A program made the translations under genes and the position numbers. Positions 36,402 to 45,878 of a DNA stretch of 64,000 bases are shown here, one piece after another. The notes beneath the pieces were generated by a model, which saw only the letters and a program-made list of their open reading frames with translations, had not been told where the DNA came from and made no database searches. This stretch comes from Colwellia sp. BRX10-3 (GTDB lineage Bacteria > Pseudomonadota > Gammaproteobacteria > Enterobacterales > Alteromonadaceae): assembly GCF_014077505.1 (NCBI RefSeq), contig NZ_JACGWA010000002.1:1-64000 (forward strand), written 5' to 3'. Position 1 is the stretch's first letter, and each line of letters starts with the position of its first letter.

Positions 36402-37346
36402 ATGTTAGATGCACTTTGTAGTAACATTTTAAATCGCTTGAACACCGGAATATTGATTTTAGATAAAGATTTTAATATTCTTATGTGGAATCGGTTTTTA
36501 GAAGTGCATGCCAACAAAAGCGACAAACAAGTTATTGGCAAAAGTATTTTTGCTGTTTTTCCTGAGTTACCTAGAAAGTGGTTTGAACGTAAACTATCGA
36601 GTGTTATCCAATTAAAAAGCCAATCTTTTTGTGGCTGGGAGCAACGCCATCACCTGTTTGAACTTTCTCATTCACGCCCGATAACAACTGATAGTGATTT
36701 TATGGCGCAAAACTGTACTTTCTTACCTGTTGAGGTAGAAGGAGAAGTTGAGCGTATTTGCATCTTAATTGAAGATGTTACTGATGTTTGTCATTATCAA
36801 ATGCAATTAAATAAAGTCTTGCAAGCACTAGCGTTGTCAAATCGTATAGATGGCTTGACACAAGCATTCAATCGCAAGCATTGGGAAGAGTGTTTAGCCG
36901 CAGAGTTTTCTCGGGCACGGCGCTATAAACAAGATCTTTCATTAGTTATGTTAGATTTAGACCAGTTTAAATTGTTAAATGACACCTTTGGTCATCAAGG
37001 TGGTGATAAAGTGTTAATAGAGACAGCTAAAGCTATTAATGAACTACTACGTATGGGCGATTTATTTGGCCGTTATGGTGGCGAAGAGTTTGCCATTATA
37101 TTACCTAATACCAATCTAGCTGGCGCTGAAGATGTTGCAGAGCGTATTCGTCAAACCATTGCAAACAACGCTATAGACTATAAAGGGCGAAGTGTCAGTG
37201 TAACTGTTAGTATTGGTGTTGCGGTTATTGACGAACAGGATTCACGCTATGAAGACTTAATTAGTCATGCCGATATTGCATTGTATAAAGCGAAAAACAA
37301 TGGACGTAATCGGGTTTGTGTAGCCGAAAAACGTAATATCTTATGA
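36402..37346 (+). CDS. PAS-GGDEF diguanylate cyclase
   Basis: This is a 314-residue cytosolic enzyme with an N-terminal PAS-like domain (about 5-130, ILILDKDFNILMWNRFLE) and a GGDEF domain (about 145-310). The active site reads GGEEF (226-230), a functional variant, and the inhibitory site RxxD is RMGD (217-220), so an active, product-inhibited cyclase is expected. It is third in a tight operon with a receiver and a CheC-like phosphatase, tying c-di-GMP output to phospho-signalling. Confidence 0.93.
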   Translation: MLDALCSNILNRLNTGILILDKDFNILMWNRFLEVHANKSDKQVIGKSIFAVFPELPRKWFERKLSSVIQLKSQSFCGWEQRHHLFELSHSRPITTDSDFMAQNCTFLPVEVEGEVERICILIEDVTDVCHYQMQLNKVLQALALSNRIDGLTQAFNRKHWEECLAAEFSRARRYKQDLSLVMLDLDQFKLLNDTFGHQGGDKVLIETAKAINELLRMGDLFGRYGGEEFAIILPNTNLAGAEDVAERIRQTIANNAIDYKGRSVSVTVSIGVAVIDEQDSRYEDLISHADIALYKAKNNGRNRVCVAEKRNIL

Positions 37347-37453
37347 ATATTTTTATATAATATTCATTCTTCCTAACTTTTATGCATATACTAGTTTGTT
37401 TTATTCATAAAAATCAGTTGACAGAAAAATCCATATCAGGCACTTTATAGCCT

Positions 37454-37525
37454 ATGAATATTTTACTTCGCCGAATCATTATTATTACTATTACCACCCT
37501 CACCGGGATGGTGGTCATCGGCTGA
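37454..37525 (+). CDS. thrL: thr operon leader peptide ThrL
   Basis: The 23-codon frame begins MNILLRR and then runs IIIITITTLT, with six Ile and four Thr among its 23 residues, ending at TGA 37523. Threonine and isoleucine are the two regulatory amino acids of the E. coli thr attenuator (leader ThrL). It is followed by an intrinsic terminator and then thrA. TTGACA lies at 37418-37423, a candidate -35. The match is to composition and position, not sequence. Confidence 0.87.
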   Translation: MNILLRRIIIITITTLTGMVVIG

Positions 37526-37552
37526 CGTGTAAAATTTAGCAATTTTATAAAG

Positions 37553-37582
37553 CCCGTGACCTTTAAGGTTACGGGTTTTTTT
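37553..37582 (+). terminator. thr operon attenuator terminator
   Basis: CCCGTGACC / GGTTACGGG makes a 9-bp stem (with a G-T pair) followed by seven T residues, 28 bases after the leader stop. ACCACC and GGTGGT within the leader can form the competing pause or antiterminator hairpin. Confidence 0.88.
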
Positions 37583-37606
37583 GTTTTTAGGGTTTAAGGA
37601 GTAAAA

Positions 37607-40063
37607 ATGCGTGTATTAAAATTTGGTGGTTCCTCTTTGGCTTCAGGCCAACGCTTCATTGAAGTGGCGAGTATCATCAAAAATAAAAGTCAGTCGTCTC
37701 GTCTTGCTATTGTTGTTTCTGCACCGCAAGGAGTGACTAATCACCTTGTGGCGATGGCAGAAAATATTTCTAATGAAGAAAAGTTGAAAAGTGACTTACT
37801 GCATTTTAAACACGCTATTGAAAATATTATTAACGACTTATCAGCCACATTGCCTGGTTTTTGCCAACAACATAGCGAACAAGTGCTAGCTACTTGGGAG
37901 CATCAGTTAAGTCGATACTTGCATGGTGCAACTTTGCTATCGTTTTGTCCTGAGCATGTTCGTGCTCGTATTATCAGCATAGGAGAGCGTTTAAGTGTGG
38001 CACTATTGCAATCGGTACTGTCATTTGATGATATCGCAGTGAGTGTTATTGAGCCCGAGCGATTTTTACGCACCAATGATGTTGCAATGAATGCCGTAGC
38101 AGACCTAGTATTATGTAAAGAAAGATTCCAGCATGTTTATAATGAACTCAACTCGATTGCCCTTATGCCTGGTTTTATCGGTGTTGATAGCCTCGGTAAT
38201 GTAACAACCTTAGGTCGCAATGGTTCAGATTATTCTGCGGCTGTGTTAGCGGTATGTAGTGAGGCAGAGTATTGTGAAATTTGGACTGATGTTGACGGGG
38301 TATATAACGCAGACCCTCGCTTAATAAAAGAAGCACAATTATTAGATTATTTATCTTATCAAGAAGCGATGGAGCTATCTTATTTTGGCGCGAGTGTTCT
38401 TCATCCAAAAACTATCGGACCTATTGCTCAGCATCACATTCCTTGTTTGATTAAAAATACCGGAAATCCTGATGCACCAGGTACGCTGATTGCGAACGAA
38501 AATGATCAGCAAAAGCGTGTTAAAGCGATTTCAAATTTAGATGACTTAACCATGGTTAATGTTTCTGGTCCGGGCATGAAAGGTATGGTTGGTATGGCGA
38601 GCCGTGTTTTTGCTACTATGAGTCGTGAAAATATTTCTTTAATCTTAATTAGCCAATCTTCAAGTGAATATTGTATTAGTTTTTGTATTTACTCATCTGA
38701 TGCAGGTAAAGCCGAGCAAAGCTTACAAGAAGAATTTGAATTAGAATTGTTGAACGGTTTGTTAGAGCCGTTAACGCTTACTCATGAATTATCAATTGTG
38801 TCGTTAGTTGGTGATGGTATGCATCATCAACAGGGTGTTGCGGCTAAATTTTTCAGCTCACTGGCGCAAGCACGTGTGAATGTTGTTGCCATAGCGCAAG
38901 ACTCATCAGAGCGCAGTATTTCTGTAGTTATTGAAAGTAGAAAGTGTACTGACGCTATGAAAGTTAGCCACCAAAACTTCTTTTCTCACAAACCAACGAT
39001 TGATGTGTTTTTGGTTGGCTGCGGTGTTGTCGGTAGTGAGCTACTCGCGCAAATAGCCCGTCAGCAGGCAAAGCTTACAGCAGATAATATTTCACTGAAA
39101 GTTTATGGCTTGGCTAACAGTAAAGGCATGGTATTTAACAGTGAAGGTATCGATGTTGCTAATTGGCAAGAAAATTTAGATCAAGAAGCCTTACCGGTTA
39201 ACGTTGAAAATATTAAAAACTTTGTTCGTGCAAATCATTTAATTAACCCAGTTTTAGTTGATTGTACTTCTAATGAAGCACTAGCTTTGCAATATGTTAA
39301 TTATTTAGAAGCTGGTTTCAATGTTGTAACACCGAATAAGAAAGCAAACACAGATTCTTGGGCTTATTATCAAGCATTACGGACGGCAGCTCAAAAAACT
39401 AACCGTCGCTTTTTATATGAAACAACGGTTGGCGCTGGCTTACCGGTTATTGATACTTTGCAAAATTTACTGAAAGCCGGTGATGAACTCGTACGCTTTG
39501 AGGGTGTATTATCAGGTTCTTTATCCTATATATTCGGTAAACTTGATGAGGGTATGACTTTATCTCAAGCAACAACGTTAGCCAAAGAACAGGGCTTTAC
39601 TGAACCAGATCCTCGCGATGATCTTAGCGGTATGGACGTTGCGCGTAAATTACTTATCATGGCTAGAGAAGCGGGTATGCCGTTAGAGCTAACTGACATT
39701 GAAATCGAACCCGTCTTAGCAGATTCATTTGACGCTAGTGGCGACGTAGCAACCTTTATGAGTAATTTACCTAAGTTGGATAAGGCATTCGCTGAGCGTA
39801 TAACTGCAGCTAAAGCAGAAGGTAAAGTGTTGAGATACATTGGTAATATTGTTGATGGAAAATGTCAGGTGGCTATTGAAGCTGTCGGCGTAGATCATCC
39901 TCTCTATAGTATTAAAGATGGCGAAAACGCGTTAGCGGTTCATAGTCGTTATTATCAACCGTTACCTTTCGTTTTACGTGGTTATGGCGCTGGTGCTGCA
40001 GTTACCGCAGCGGGTGTTTTCGGTGATGTATTAAGAACATTAGCATGGGAGCAGCAGCACTAA
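37607..40063 (+). CDS. thrA: Bifunctional aspartokinase I / homoserine dehydrogenase I
   Basis: The 818-residue enzyme (E. coli 820) has an aspartokinase domain (1-about 290, [13 protein letters not shown] at the start), two ACT regulatory domains (about 310-460), and homoserine dehydrogenase (about 465-818, with [13 protein letters not shown] for NADPH and [13 protein letters not shown]). It catalyses steps 1 and 3 from aspartate to threonine and is normally inhibited by threonine. The ribosome site AAGGAG precedes the ATG. First gene of thrABC. Confidence 0.97.
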   Translation: MRVLKFGGSSLASGQRFIEVASIIKNKSQSSRLAIVVSAPQGVTNHLVAMAENISNEEKLKSDLLHFKHAIENIINDLSATLPGFCQQHSEQVLATWEHQLSRYLHGATLLSFCPEHVRARIISIGERLSVALLQSVLSFDDIAVSVIEPERFLRTNDVAMNAVADLVLCKERFQHVYNELNSIALMPGFIGVDSLGNVTTLGRNGSDYSAAVLAVCSEAEYCEIWTDVDGVYNADPRLIKEAQLLDYLSYQEAMELSYFGASVLHPKTIGPIAQHHIPCLIKNTGNPDAPGTLIANENDQQKRVKAISNLDDLTMVNVSGPGMKGMVGMASRVFATMSRENISLILISQSSSEYCISFCIYSSDAGKAEQSLQEEFELELLNGLLEPLTLTHELSIVSLVGDGMHHQQGVAAKFFSSLAQARVNVVAIAQDSSERSISVVIESRKCTDAMKVSHQNFFSHKPTIDVFLVGCGVVGSELLAQIARQQAKLTADNISLKVYGLANSKGMVFNSEGIDVANWQENLDQEALPVNVENIKNFVRANHLINPVLVDCTSNEALALQYVNYLEAGFNVVTPNKKANTDSWAYYQALRTAAQKTNRRFLYETTVGAGLPVIDTLQNLLKAGDELVRFEGVLSGSLSYIFGKLDEGMTLSQATTLAKEQGFTEPDPRDDLSGMDVARKLLIMAREAGMPLELTDIEIEPVLADSFDASGDVATFMSNLPKLDKAFAERITAAKAEGKVLRYIGNIVDGKCQVAIEAVGVDHPLYSIKDGENALAVHSRYYQPLPFVLRGYGAGAAVTAAGVFGDVLRTLAWEQQH

Positions 40064-41040
40064 TGAGTGTATCAGTATTTGCACCAGCATCAATTGGCAA
40101 TGTTAATGTCGGTTTTGATGTTTTAGGTTTAGCGGTTAAGCCCGTTGACGGTACATTATTAGGTGATGTGGTTACTGTTACGCATAGTAATAGTGGCGAC
40201 CAATTAGAAGTTACGGGTAATTTTGCTAATAAGTTGCCAAGTGATGTTAAGCAAAATATTGTTTGGCATTGTTTACTGCTGTTTAATAAAGAATTATTTG
40301 CCAGCAAACAAGCTATTGCCGAAGTAAAAATAACCTTAGATAAACGTATGCCAGTGGGCAGCGGATTAGGCTCTAGCGCCTGTTCAGTCGTTGCTGCAAT
40401 TGCCGGTTTAAATGCTTTTTATGAAAAGTACCATCAGTTTAGCTTTTCGCAGCAAGCACTGTTAAAAATGATGGGACAAATGGAGGCGCAAATTAGTGGT
40501 AGTCTACACTATGATAATGTTGCACCTTGCTTTTTAGGTGGTATGCAGTTAATGGTGCCAGACCCAGATATAATTGCCCGTAATTTACCGCAATTTGAAG
40601 ATTGCTATTTTGTTATGGCATATCCAGGGATTGAAGTATCAACCAAAGCGGCAAGAGATATATTGCCAACATCTTATTCGCGTGCAGATTTGATTAGCTT
40701 TGGACAGAATTTAGCGACTTTTGTCGACGCTTGCCATCGCGGTGATAAGGCACAAGCGTTTTCGGTATTAACCGATATCGTCGCTGAACCTTATCGCCAA
40801 TCAATTTTGCCGGGTTATAGCGAAGCGGCAAGTTATTTAACCCAAGAGGGGTGCTTGGCTGTCGGTATATCCGGCTCAGGCCCAACGCTTTTTTGTGTTA
40901 CAGACGATGAAGTAAAAGCTAAAAAGTTTGTGAGCTGGTTGAGTGACAATTATTTACAAACATCAGCGACTGGCACAAGTGAAGGATTTGTTCATCTTTG
41001 CCAAGCTGATACTCAAGGTGCTGTGAGTTTGCCTGAGTAA
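40063..41040 (+). CDS. thrB: Homoserine kinase
   Basis: This 325-residue GHMP kinase converts homoserine to O-phosphohomoserine. The ATP-binding motif is MPVGSGLGSSACSVVAA; the N-terminal FAPASIGNVNVGFDVLG and C-terminal GISGSGPTLF are also present. The ATG overlaps the thrA stop (TAATG) with GGGAGCAG upstream; the longer frame from 40045 is rejected. The thrA-thrB-thrC order is as in E. coli. Confidence 0.97.
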   Translation: MSVSVFAPASIGNVNVGFDVLGLAVKPVDGTLLGDVVTVTHSNSGDQLEVTGNFANKLPSDVKQNIVWHCLLLFNKELFASKQAIAEVKITLDKRMPVGSGLGSSACSVVAAIAGLNAFYEKYHQFSFSQQALLKMMGQMEAQISGSLHYDNVAPCFLGGMQLMVPDPDIIARNLPQFEDCYFVMAYPGIEVSTKAARDILPTSYSRADLISFGQNLATFVDACHRGDKAQAFSVLTDIVAEPYRQSILPGYSEAASYLTQEGCLAVGISGSGPTLFCVTDDEVKAKKFVSWLSDNYLQTSATGTSEGFVHLCQADTQGAVSLPE

Positions 41041-41100
41041 GTTATTCGTTCATCTTGCTTTAAGTAAGCAAGGTGAATAAACCCGATATAGGAATTGAGT

Positions 41101-42387
41101 GTGAAATTTTATAATTTAAAAGAAAAAGATGAACAAGTCAGCTTTGCTGGTGCTGTAAAGCAAGGTTTAGGACGTAATCAGGGCTTATTTTTCCCTGAAG
41201 AATTACCACGTTTTGATAATATTGAAGCCTTACTTGCGCTACCAATGGTTGAGCGCAGCGTTAAAGTACTTTACCCGTTTGTTAGTGAAAATTTAACTGA
41301 AGCACAGTTGACTGAAATTGTGACTGATGCCTTTAACTTTCCAGCGCAAATACAACCTATTAGCGAAAAACGAGCGATATTAGAATTATTCCACGGACCA
41401 ACACTTGCTTTTAAAGACTTTGGCGCTCGCTTTATGGCTAAATGTTTACAAGCGTTCAATGAAGATAAAAAAGTCACTATTTTAACAGCAACCTCTGGTG
41501 ATACTGGCGCTGCGGTAGCACATGCTTTTCACGGTATTGATAATATTGATGTAGTCATTTTATATCCGAAAGGAAAAATAAGTTTATTACAGGAAAAAAT
41601 GTTTACTACCTTGGGCGGGAATATTCGTACTATCGCGGTAGAAGGAACGTTTGACGATTGTCAGTCGCTGGTTAAACAGTCGTTTGATGATAAAGAACTC
41701 AGAGAAACTATCGGATTAAACTCAGCTAACTCTATTAATATTAGTCGTTTGTTAGCTCAAATTTGTTATTACTTTGAAGCGGTTGCGCAGCTTTATCGTC
41801 AAAAAGGTAATGATGCTTTAAAGGATATTGTATTTTCTATTCCAAGTGGCAATTTTGGTAACCTAACCGCTGGGCTTTTTGCTAAAGCGCTAGGTTTACC
41901 TATTAAACGCTTTATTGCGGCAACAAATGCTAACGACACAGTACCTCGCTACTTGCAAACCGGCGAATGGACACCTAATGAGACAGTGGCAACTATTTCT
42001 AATGCCATGGATGTTAGTAATCCAAATAACTGGCCACGCGTAGAGCACATGTTAAAAACCGGATTAGTTGACCAAGATTGTGTCAGCTCAGTATCAATTG
42101 ATGAAGAGCAAACACAAATGGCTATGATCCAATTGGCAAAACTTGGCTACATAAGTGAGCCTCATGCGGCCGTTGCTTACAGAGCATTGCAATATAATGT
42201 CACTGATACTGAATTTGGTGTGTTTTTGGGCACGGCTCATCCAGCAAAGTTTAAAGAAATTGTTGAAAGCACTTTAGGCCAGCCGATTGGTTTACCAAAA
42301 GAGCTTGCCGATTGCGCGAGTGAAACTATTTTATCAACCACGAGTTCAACTGACTTTGCTGAGCTTAGAGCTTACTTAATGGCTTAG
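41101..42387 (+). CDS. thrC: Threonine synthase
   Basis: The 428-residue PLP enzyme (E. coli 428) turns O-phosphohomoserine into threonine. The Schiff-base Lys is in HGPTLAFKDFGARF, and SGDTGAAVAHAF and SIPSGNFGN(L) bind the phosphate and cofactor. GTG at 41101 is chosen over TTG at 41095 because AGGA (41090-41093) then lies 7 bases upstream and the protein begins MKFYNLKEKDEQVSFA like E. coli ThrC. Confidence 0.96.
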   Translation: MKFYNLKEKDEQVSFAGAVKQGLGRNQGLFFPEELPRFDNIEALLALPMVERSVKVLYPFVSENLTEAQLTEIVTDAFNFPAQIQPISEKRAILELFHGPTLAFKDFGARFMAKCLQAFNEDKKVTILTATSGDTGAAVAHAFHGIDNIDVVILYPKGKISLLQEKMFTTLGGNIRTIAVEGTFDDCQSLVKQSFDDKELRETIGLNSANSINISRLLAQICYYFEAVAQLYRQKGNDALKDIVFSIPSGNFGNLTAGLFAKALGLPIKRFIAATNANDTVPRYLQTGEWTPNETVATISNAMDVSNPNNWPRVEHMLKTGLVDQDCVSSVSIDEEQTQMAMIQLAKLGYISEPHAAVAYRALQYNVTDTEFGVFLGTAHPAKFKEIVESTLGQPIGLPKELADCASETILSTTSSTDFAELRAYLMA

Positions 42388-42420
42388 TAAACTCGCACGT
42401 TAGCGTAATATTATGTTCAT

Positions 42421-42450
42421 TAGAAAAGGCAGTTTTTACTGCCTTTTCTA
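42421..42450. terminator. thr operon terminator
   Basis: TAGAAAAGGCAGT / ACTGCCTTTTCTA is a perfect 13-bp stem with a TTTT loop, 34 bases after thrC. Confidence 0.9.
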
Positions 42451-42644
42451 TGTACAGGAAGTACGGAATGCCAAGTTCACATGGTCACTATTAGCCATTC
42501 TTGGCTTCTCGGCATTAATGCATTCATGCACATCGAAGTAAGGTCAGTTTTTTTTCAGACAAAACTAAGTCTCAACTTATGACATTCATACTGTAAATAC
42601 CGCATAATATACTCACGATATTAAATACATGATTTGCAAAAAAT

Positions 42645-43337
42645 ATGGCTAAGCTAAAACCTCAGTGGCAAAAAATAATTGCCTATGAGCAACAACAGGA
42701 CTACTTCCAAAAACTATCAACAGAAATTGCTCAACAACGAACTAATGGCGAAGTAGTGCTTCCGCTTGAAGAAGATGTATTTGCGGCTTTTTCTACTGTT
42801 GATTTGTCAGATGTTAAAGTGGTTATTCTAGGTCAAGATCCATACCACGGTTTGGGTAAGACAGGTGAGTCACAAGCGCATGGTTTGGCTTTTTCGGTGC
42901 GCAAAAGTATTAAAGTACCACCGTCGTTGGTTAATATATATAAAGAACTCACGCAAGATATAACTGGCTTTACTACACCCAATCATGGTTATTTGTCTGA
43001 GTGGGCGCAGCAAGGTGTATTATTGCTTAATACCGTACTCACCGTTAAACAAGGCCAAGCGCATTCTCATGCGAAATTAGGTTGGGAAACGTTTACTGAT
43101 AAAATTATTACTGAAATAAATCAACACAATGCTGGCTGTGTATTTTTACTCTGGGGTAGTCATGCGCAGAAAAAAGGCAAAAATATTGATCAGCAAAAAC
43201 ACCTGGTATTAAATAGTCCTCATCCATCACCACTTTCGGCTTACCGCGGGTTTTTCGGCTGCCAACATTTCTCAAAAGCTAACCTGTGGTTACAAGCGAA
43301 GAATAAAAGCGCAATCAATTGGCAAGTAAGTGACTAA
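42645..43337 (+). CDS. ung: Uracil-DNA glycosylase
   Basis: This 230-residue family 1 glycosylase removes uracil from DNA. The catalytic water-activating loop is GQDPYHG (Asp), the uracil-binding Asn lies in LLNTVLTV, and the DNA-intercalation loop is [14 protein letters not shown] with the catalytic His. Length matches E. coli Ung (229). Monocistronic. Confidence 0.97.
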   Translation: MAKLKPQWQKIIAYEQQQDYFQKLSTEIAQQRTNGEVVLPLEEDVFAAFSTVDLSDVKVVILGQDPYHGLGKTGESQAHGLAFSVRKSIKVPPSLVNIYKELTQDITGFTTPNHGYLSEWAQQGVLLLNTVLTVKQGQAHSHAKLGWETFTDKIITEINQHNAGCVFLLWGSHAQKKGKNIDQQKHLVLNSPHPSPLSAYRGFFGCQHFSKANLWLQAKNKSAINWQVSD

Positions 43338-43564
43338 CGAAGGGTAATTAATGTTGGTGATTAAGAAAATTATTTCACTTAATGAAGCTTGATGAAATTT
43401 ATTTTCAGAAACTACTGATAATCCCACGTTAAAGGTTAATTAATTTAATTATCGTTCGTATTACGAATTAAAATTGCTATTAACAGTGTTTTACTGGTTT
43501 TATATTGCGCAATGTTCACCTAATGATAGTATGTTTTTATTGTAGATAGTTAAGAGCATAACGT

Positions 43565-45097
43565 ATGTCATTAGAAGATTATTTTTTACCTTTTCGGCAC
43601 CATGTCATAGGGCATAATTTACAGCATAAAATTAATGGTCACACACTTGATATTATTTATGCTGATTGGACAGCCAGTGGACGTTTATATCAACCTATTG
43701 AAGATTATCTCACCATTGAACTAGGCCCTTATGTTGCTAATACACATACTGAGACTAATTTAACGGGTAGCGCCATGACTCAAGCCTATCACGATGCTCA
43801 GCATGTGATTAAACGTCACGTAAATGCTTGCGATAATGATATATTGATCACTGCAGGTGCAGGTATGACAGCGGTGGTAAATAAATTCCAACGTATTTTA
43901 GGCTTACGAATTCCTGAGCGCATGCAAGCGCAAGTAGCGTTTTCAGAAAATGACAGACCAGTAGTTTTTATTACCCATATGGAACATCATTCTAATCAGA
44001 CGTCTTGGTATGAATGTGATGTAACCCTTGAAATTGTTGATCCAGATAGCAATGGTTTGCCTTCTTTAGAGCACTTAGCGCAATTGCTAGAAAAGTACCA
44101 AGATCGCACGGTAAAAATAGGCTCATTTTCTGCCTGCTCAAATGTTACGGGTATTAAAACCCCTTACTATCAATTAGCAGAAATTATGCATCAACATGGC
44201 GGTTTATGTTTCGTCGATTTTGCAGCTTCAGCACCTTATGTTGATATTGATATGCACCCGAGTAATCCTAAGCAATCGTTAGATGCGATTTACTTTTCGC
44301 CACATAAATTTTTAGGCGGCCCGGGTAGCTCAGGGGTATTAGTCTTTAATAAAGCGCTCTATAAAAACAAAGTGCCAGATCATCCCGGTGGCGGTACGGT
44401 TACCTGGACCAACCCTTGGGGTAAGCATAGCTTTTTTAATAATATTGAAATGCGTGAAGACGGTGGCACGCCCGGTTTTTTACAATGTATTAAAACTGCA
44501 TTAGCGATAAAGCTAAAAGATGCCATGGGTGTTGAAAATATTCAGCAACGTGAAGCAGAAATAACCCGCTACGTTATGGTAAATCTAGCTAAAAACGAAC
44601 AGGTTGTGATGCTTGAACCTAACATTAGTGAGCGTTTGGCTATTGTTTCGTTTTATGTCCCGGGCGCGCATTATAATTTAGTGGTTAGGTTACTTAATGA
44701 TAAGTTTGGTGTGCAAACACGTGGTGGTTGTTCATGTGCGGGTACTTATGGGCATATTTTATTAAATGTTGATCAAGATACTTCGTCAAAAATAACTCAG
44801 CAAATAGACTTAGGGGATTTTGCCGAAAAGCCAGGCTGGATAAGAGCTTCATTCCATCCGACAACATCGGATAAAGAAGTCGCTTATGTAGTGGATGCTA
44901 TTAATCAAGTGACTGAAAACTTAGCCATCTGGAGTAAAGAATATCGCTTTAATCCTGCTTCAGGTGACTATGAACATTGTAAGCTAGACGTTGAGTATCC
45001 AAATTTATCTAACTTTAAAGCGTTGCCAGAAACTGCGCCAATGACTATAGATAAAGCCGGAGAAAAATTTTCGATATTACGAAAAATTTTTGGTTAA
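43565..45097 (+). CDS. Class V aminotransferase / cysteine desulfurase-like PLP enzyme
   Basis: The 510-residue enzyme has the PLP Lys at 248 in SPHKFLGGPGSSG, the cofactor-anchoring TETNLTGSAMTQAYH and Asp in CFVDFAASAPYVD, and an unusual loop RGGCSCAGTYGH (C389, C391) where desulfurases keep their persulfide Cys. About 100 residues longer than SufS-type enzymes. Whether it removes sulfur or acts on another amino substrate cannot be told. It is monocistronic, followed by a terminator-like hairpin, and away from suf/isc genes. Confidence 0.85.
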   Translation: MSLEDYFLPFRHHVIGHNLQHKINGHTLDIIYADWTASGRLYQPIEDYLTIELGPYVANTHTETNLTGSAMTQAYHDAQHVIKRHVNACDNDILITAGAGMTAVVNKFQRILGLRIPERMQAQVAFSENDRPVVFITHMEHHSNQTSWYECDVTLEIVDPDSNGLPSLEHLAQLLEKYQDRTVKIGSFSACSNVTGIKTPYYQLAEIMHQHGGLCFVDFAASAPYVDIDMHPSNPKQSLDAIYFSPHKFLGGPGSSGVLVFNKALYKNKVPDHPGGGTVTWTNPWGKHSFFNNIEMREDGGTPGFLQCIKTALAIKLKDAMGVENIQQREAEITRYVMVNLAKNEQVVMLEPNISERLAIVSFYVPGAHYNLVVRLLNDKFGVQTRGGCSCAGTYGHILLNVDQDTSSKITQQIDLGDFAEKPGWIRASFHPTTSDKEVAYVVDAINQVTENLAIWSKEYRFNPASGDYEHCKLDVEYPNLSNFKALPETAPMTIDKAGEKFSILRKIFG

Positions 45098-45113
45098 TTG
45101 TTATAGCACTTGC

Positions 45114-45136
45114 CGCTATTAGCATAGCTAATAGCG
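45114..45136. terminator. Hairpin between the class V PLP gene and the GNAT gene
   Basis: CGCTATTAGC / GCTAATAGCG is a perfect 10-bp stem with an ATA loop, between convergent genes; AAAAAATT follows on the plus strand. Confidence 0.65.
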
Positions 45137-45208
45137 TGTAAAAAATTGATTCTTATAATTAACCTGAGTTCGCGGCAATAAATATTCAAACATCAGACTA
45201 AGTCATTT

Positions 45209-45775
45209 TTACTCAAAAACAATCATCATTTCGGCGGCTTCGCAATGACAGTCATGATGACATATCGGACAATCATAGCCAGCTAAGCTGATTTCATGCC
45301 AACGGTCAGGGTGGTTTTTAATTAATATACCACCGCACTTGGTAAAATATTTTACTGCACTATTACCGGGGCTTTGTTTCCATAAGTGGCTAATGCCTGC
45401 AATAGCACCTTGCTGTTTAGCGGCAACAATTGAACGCTTTAATAGTTCGCCACCAATGCCATGGCCACGATAGTTCTCATCAACGGTATTACATTTAAAA
45501 TAACAAACTTGCTCAGTCGGCACTGACCAGAGTTCAGTAGAACACCATTTGTCTACCTGCCATTGTTGAGCTGCATAAGTAATTCTAAACCCAACCAGTT
45601 TTTCATCATGATAAACGACAAAACCTGCGTTGATACCATTTTTAAGTCCTTTTTTATACCAAGCTTGCATGCTAGTTTGATCTATATAGCCTGCACCATG
45701 AACCTCGGTAGCTAAGCGAATAACAGAGTCAAAGTCAGTAGGCGTTAATGATTGATAGTTAAGCGTAATGCTCAT
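45209..45775 (-). CDS. GNAT acetyltransferase with a Cys/His tail
   Basis: This 188-residue protein has the acetyl-CoA loop DENYRGHGIGGELLKRSI (RGHGIG). The last 20 residues add a dense metal-ligand cluster, CPICHHDCHCEA, which is not part of the GNAT fold and could bind zinc, copper or iron. The substrate is unknown. It is convergent with the PLP enzyme and divergent from the flavoprotein gene. Confidence 0.85.
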   Translation of the reverse strand: MSITLNYQSLTPTDFDSVIRLATEVHGAGYIDQTSMQAWYKKGLKNGINAGFVVYHDEKLVGFRITYAAQQWQVDKWCSTELWSVPTEQVCYFKCNTVDENYRGHGIGGELLKRSIVAAKQQGAIAGISHLWKQSPGNSAVKYFTKCGGILIKNHPDRWHEISLAGYDCPICHHDCHCEAAEMMIVFE

Positions 45776-45878
45776 AATGTTGTTTTTACTGAGTTAGTTA
45801 TTACAGTATTGTACTGTTTTTTCTGCGATACTTTAAGCGCGCTAGTGCTTAAAATAATATAAATATTTTGGAAGTAAA

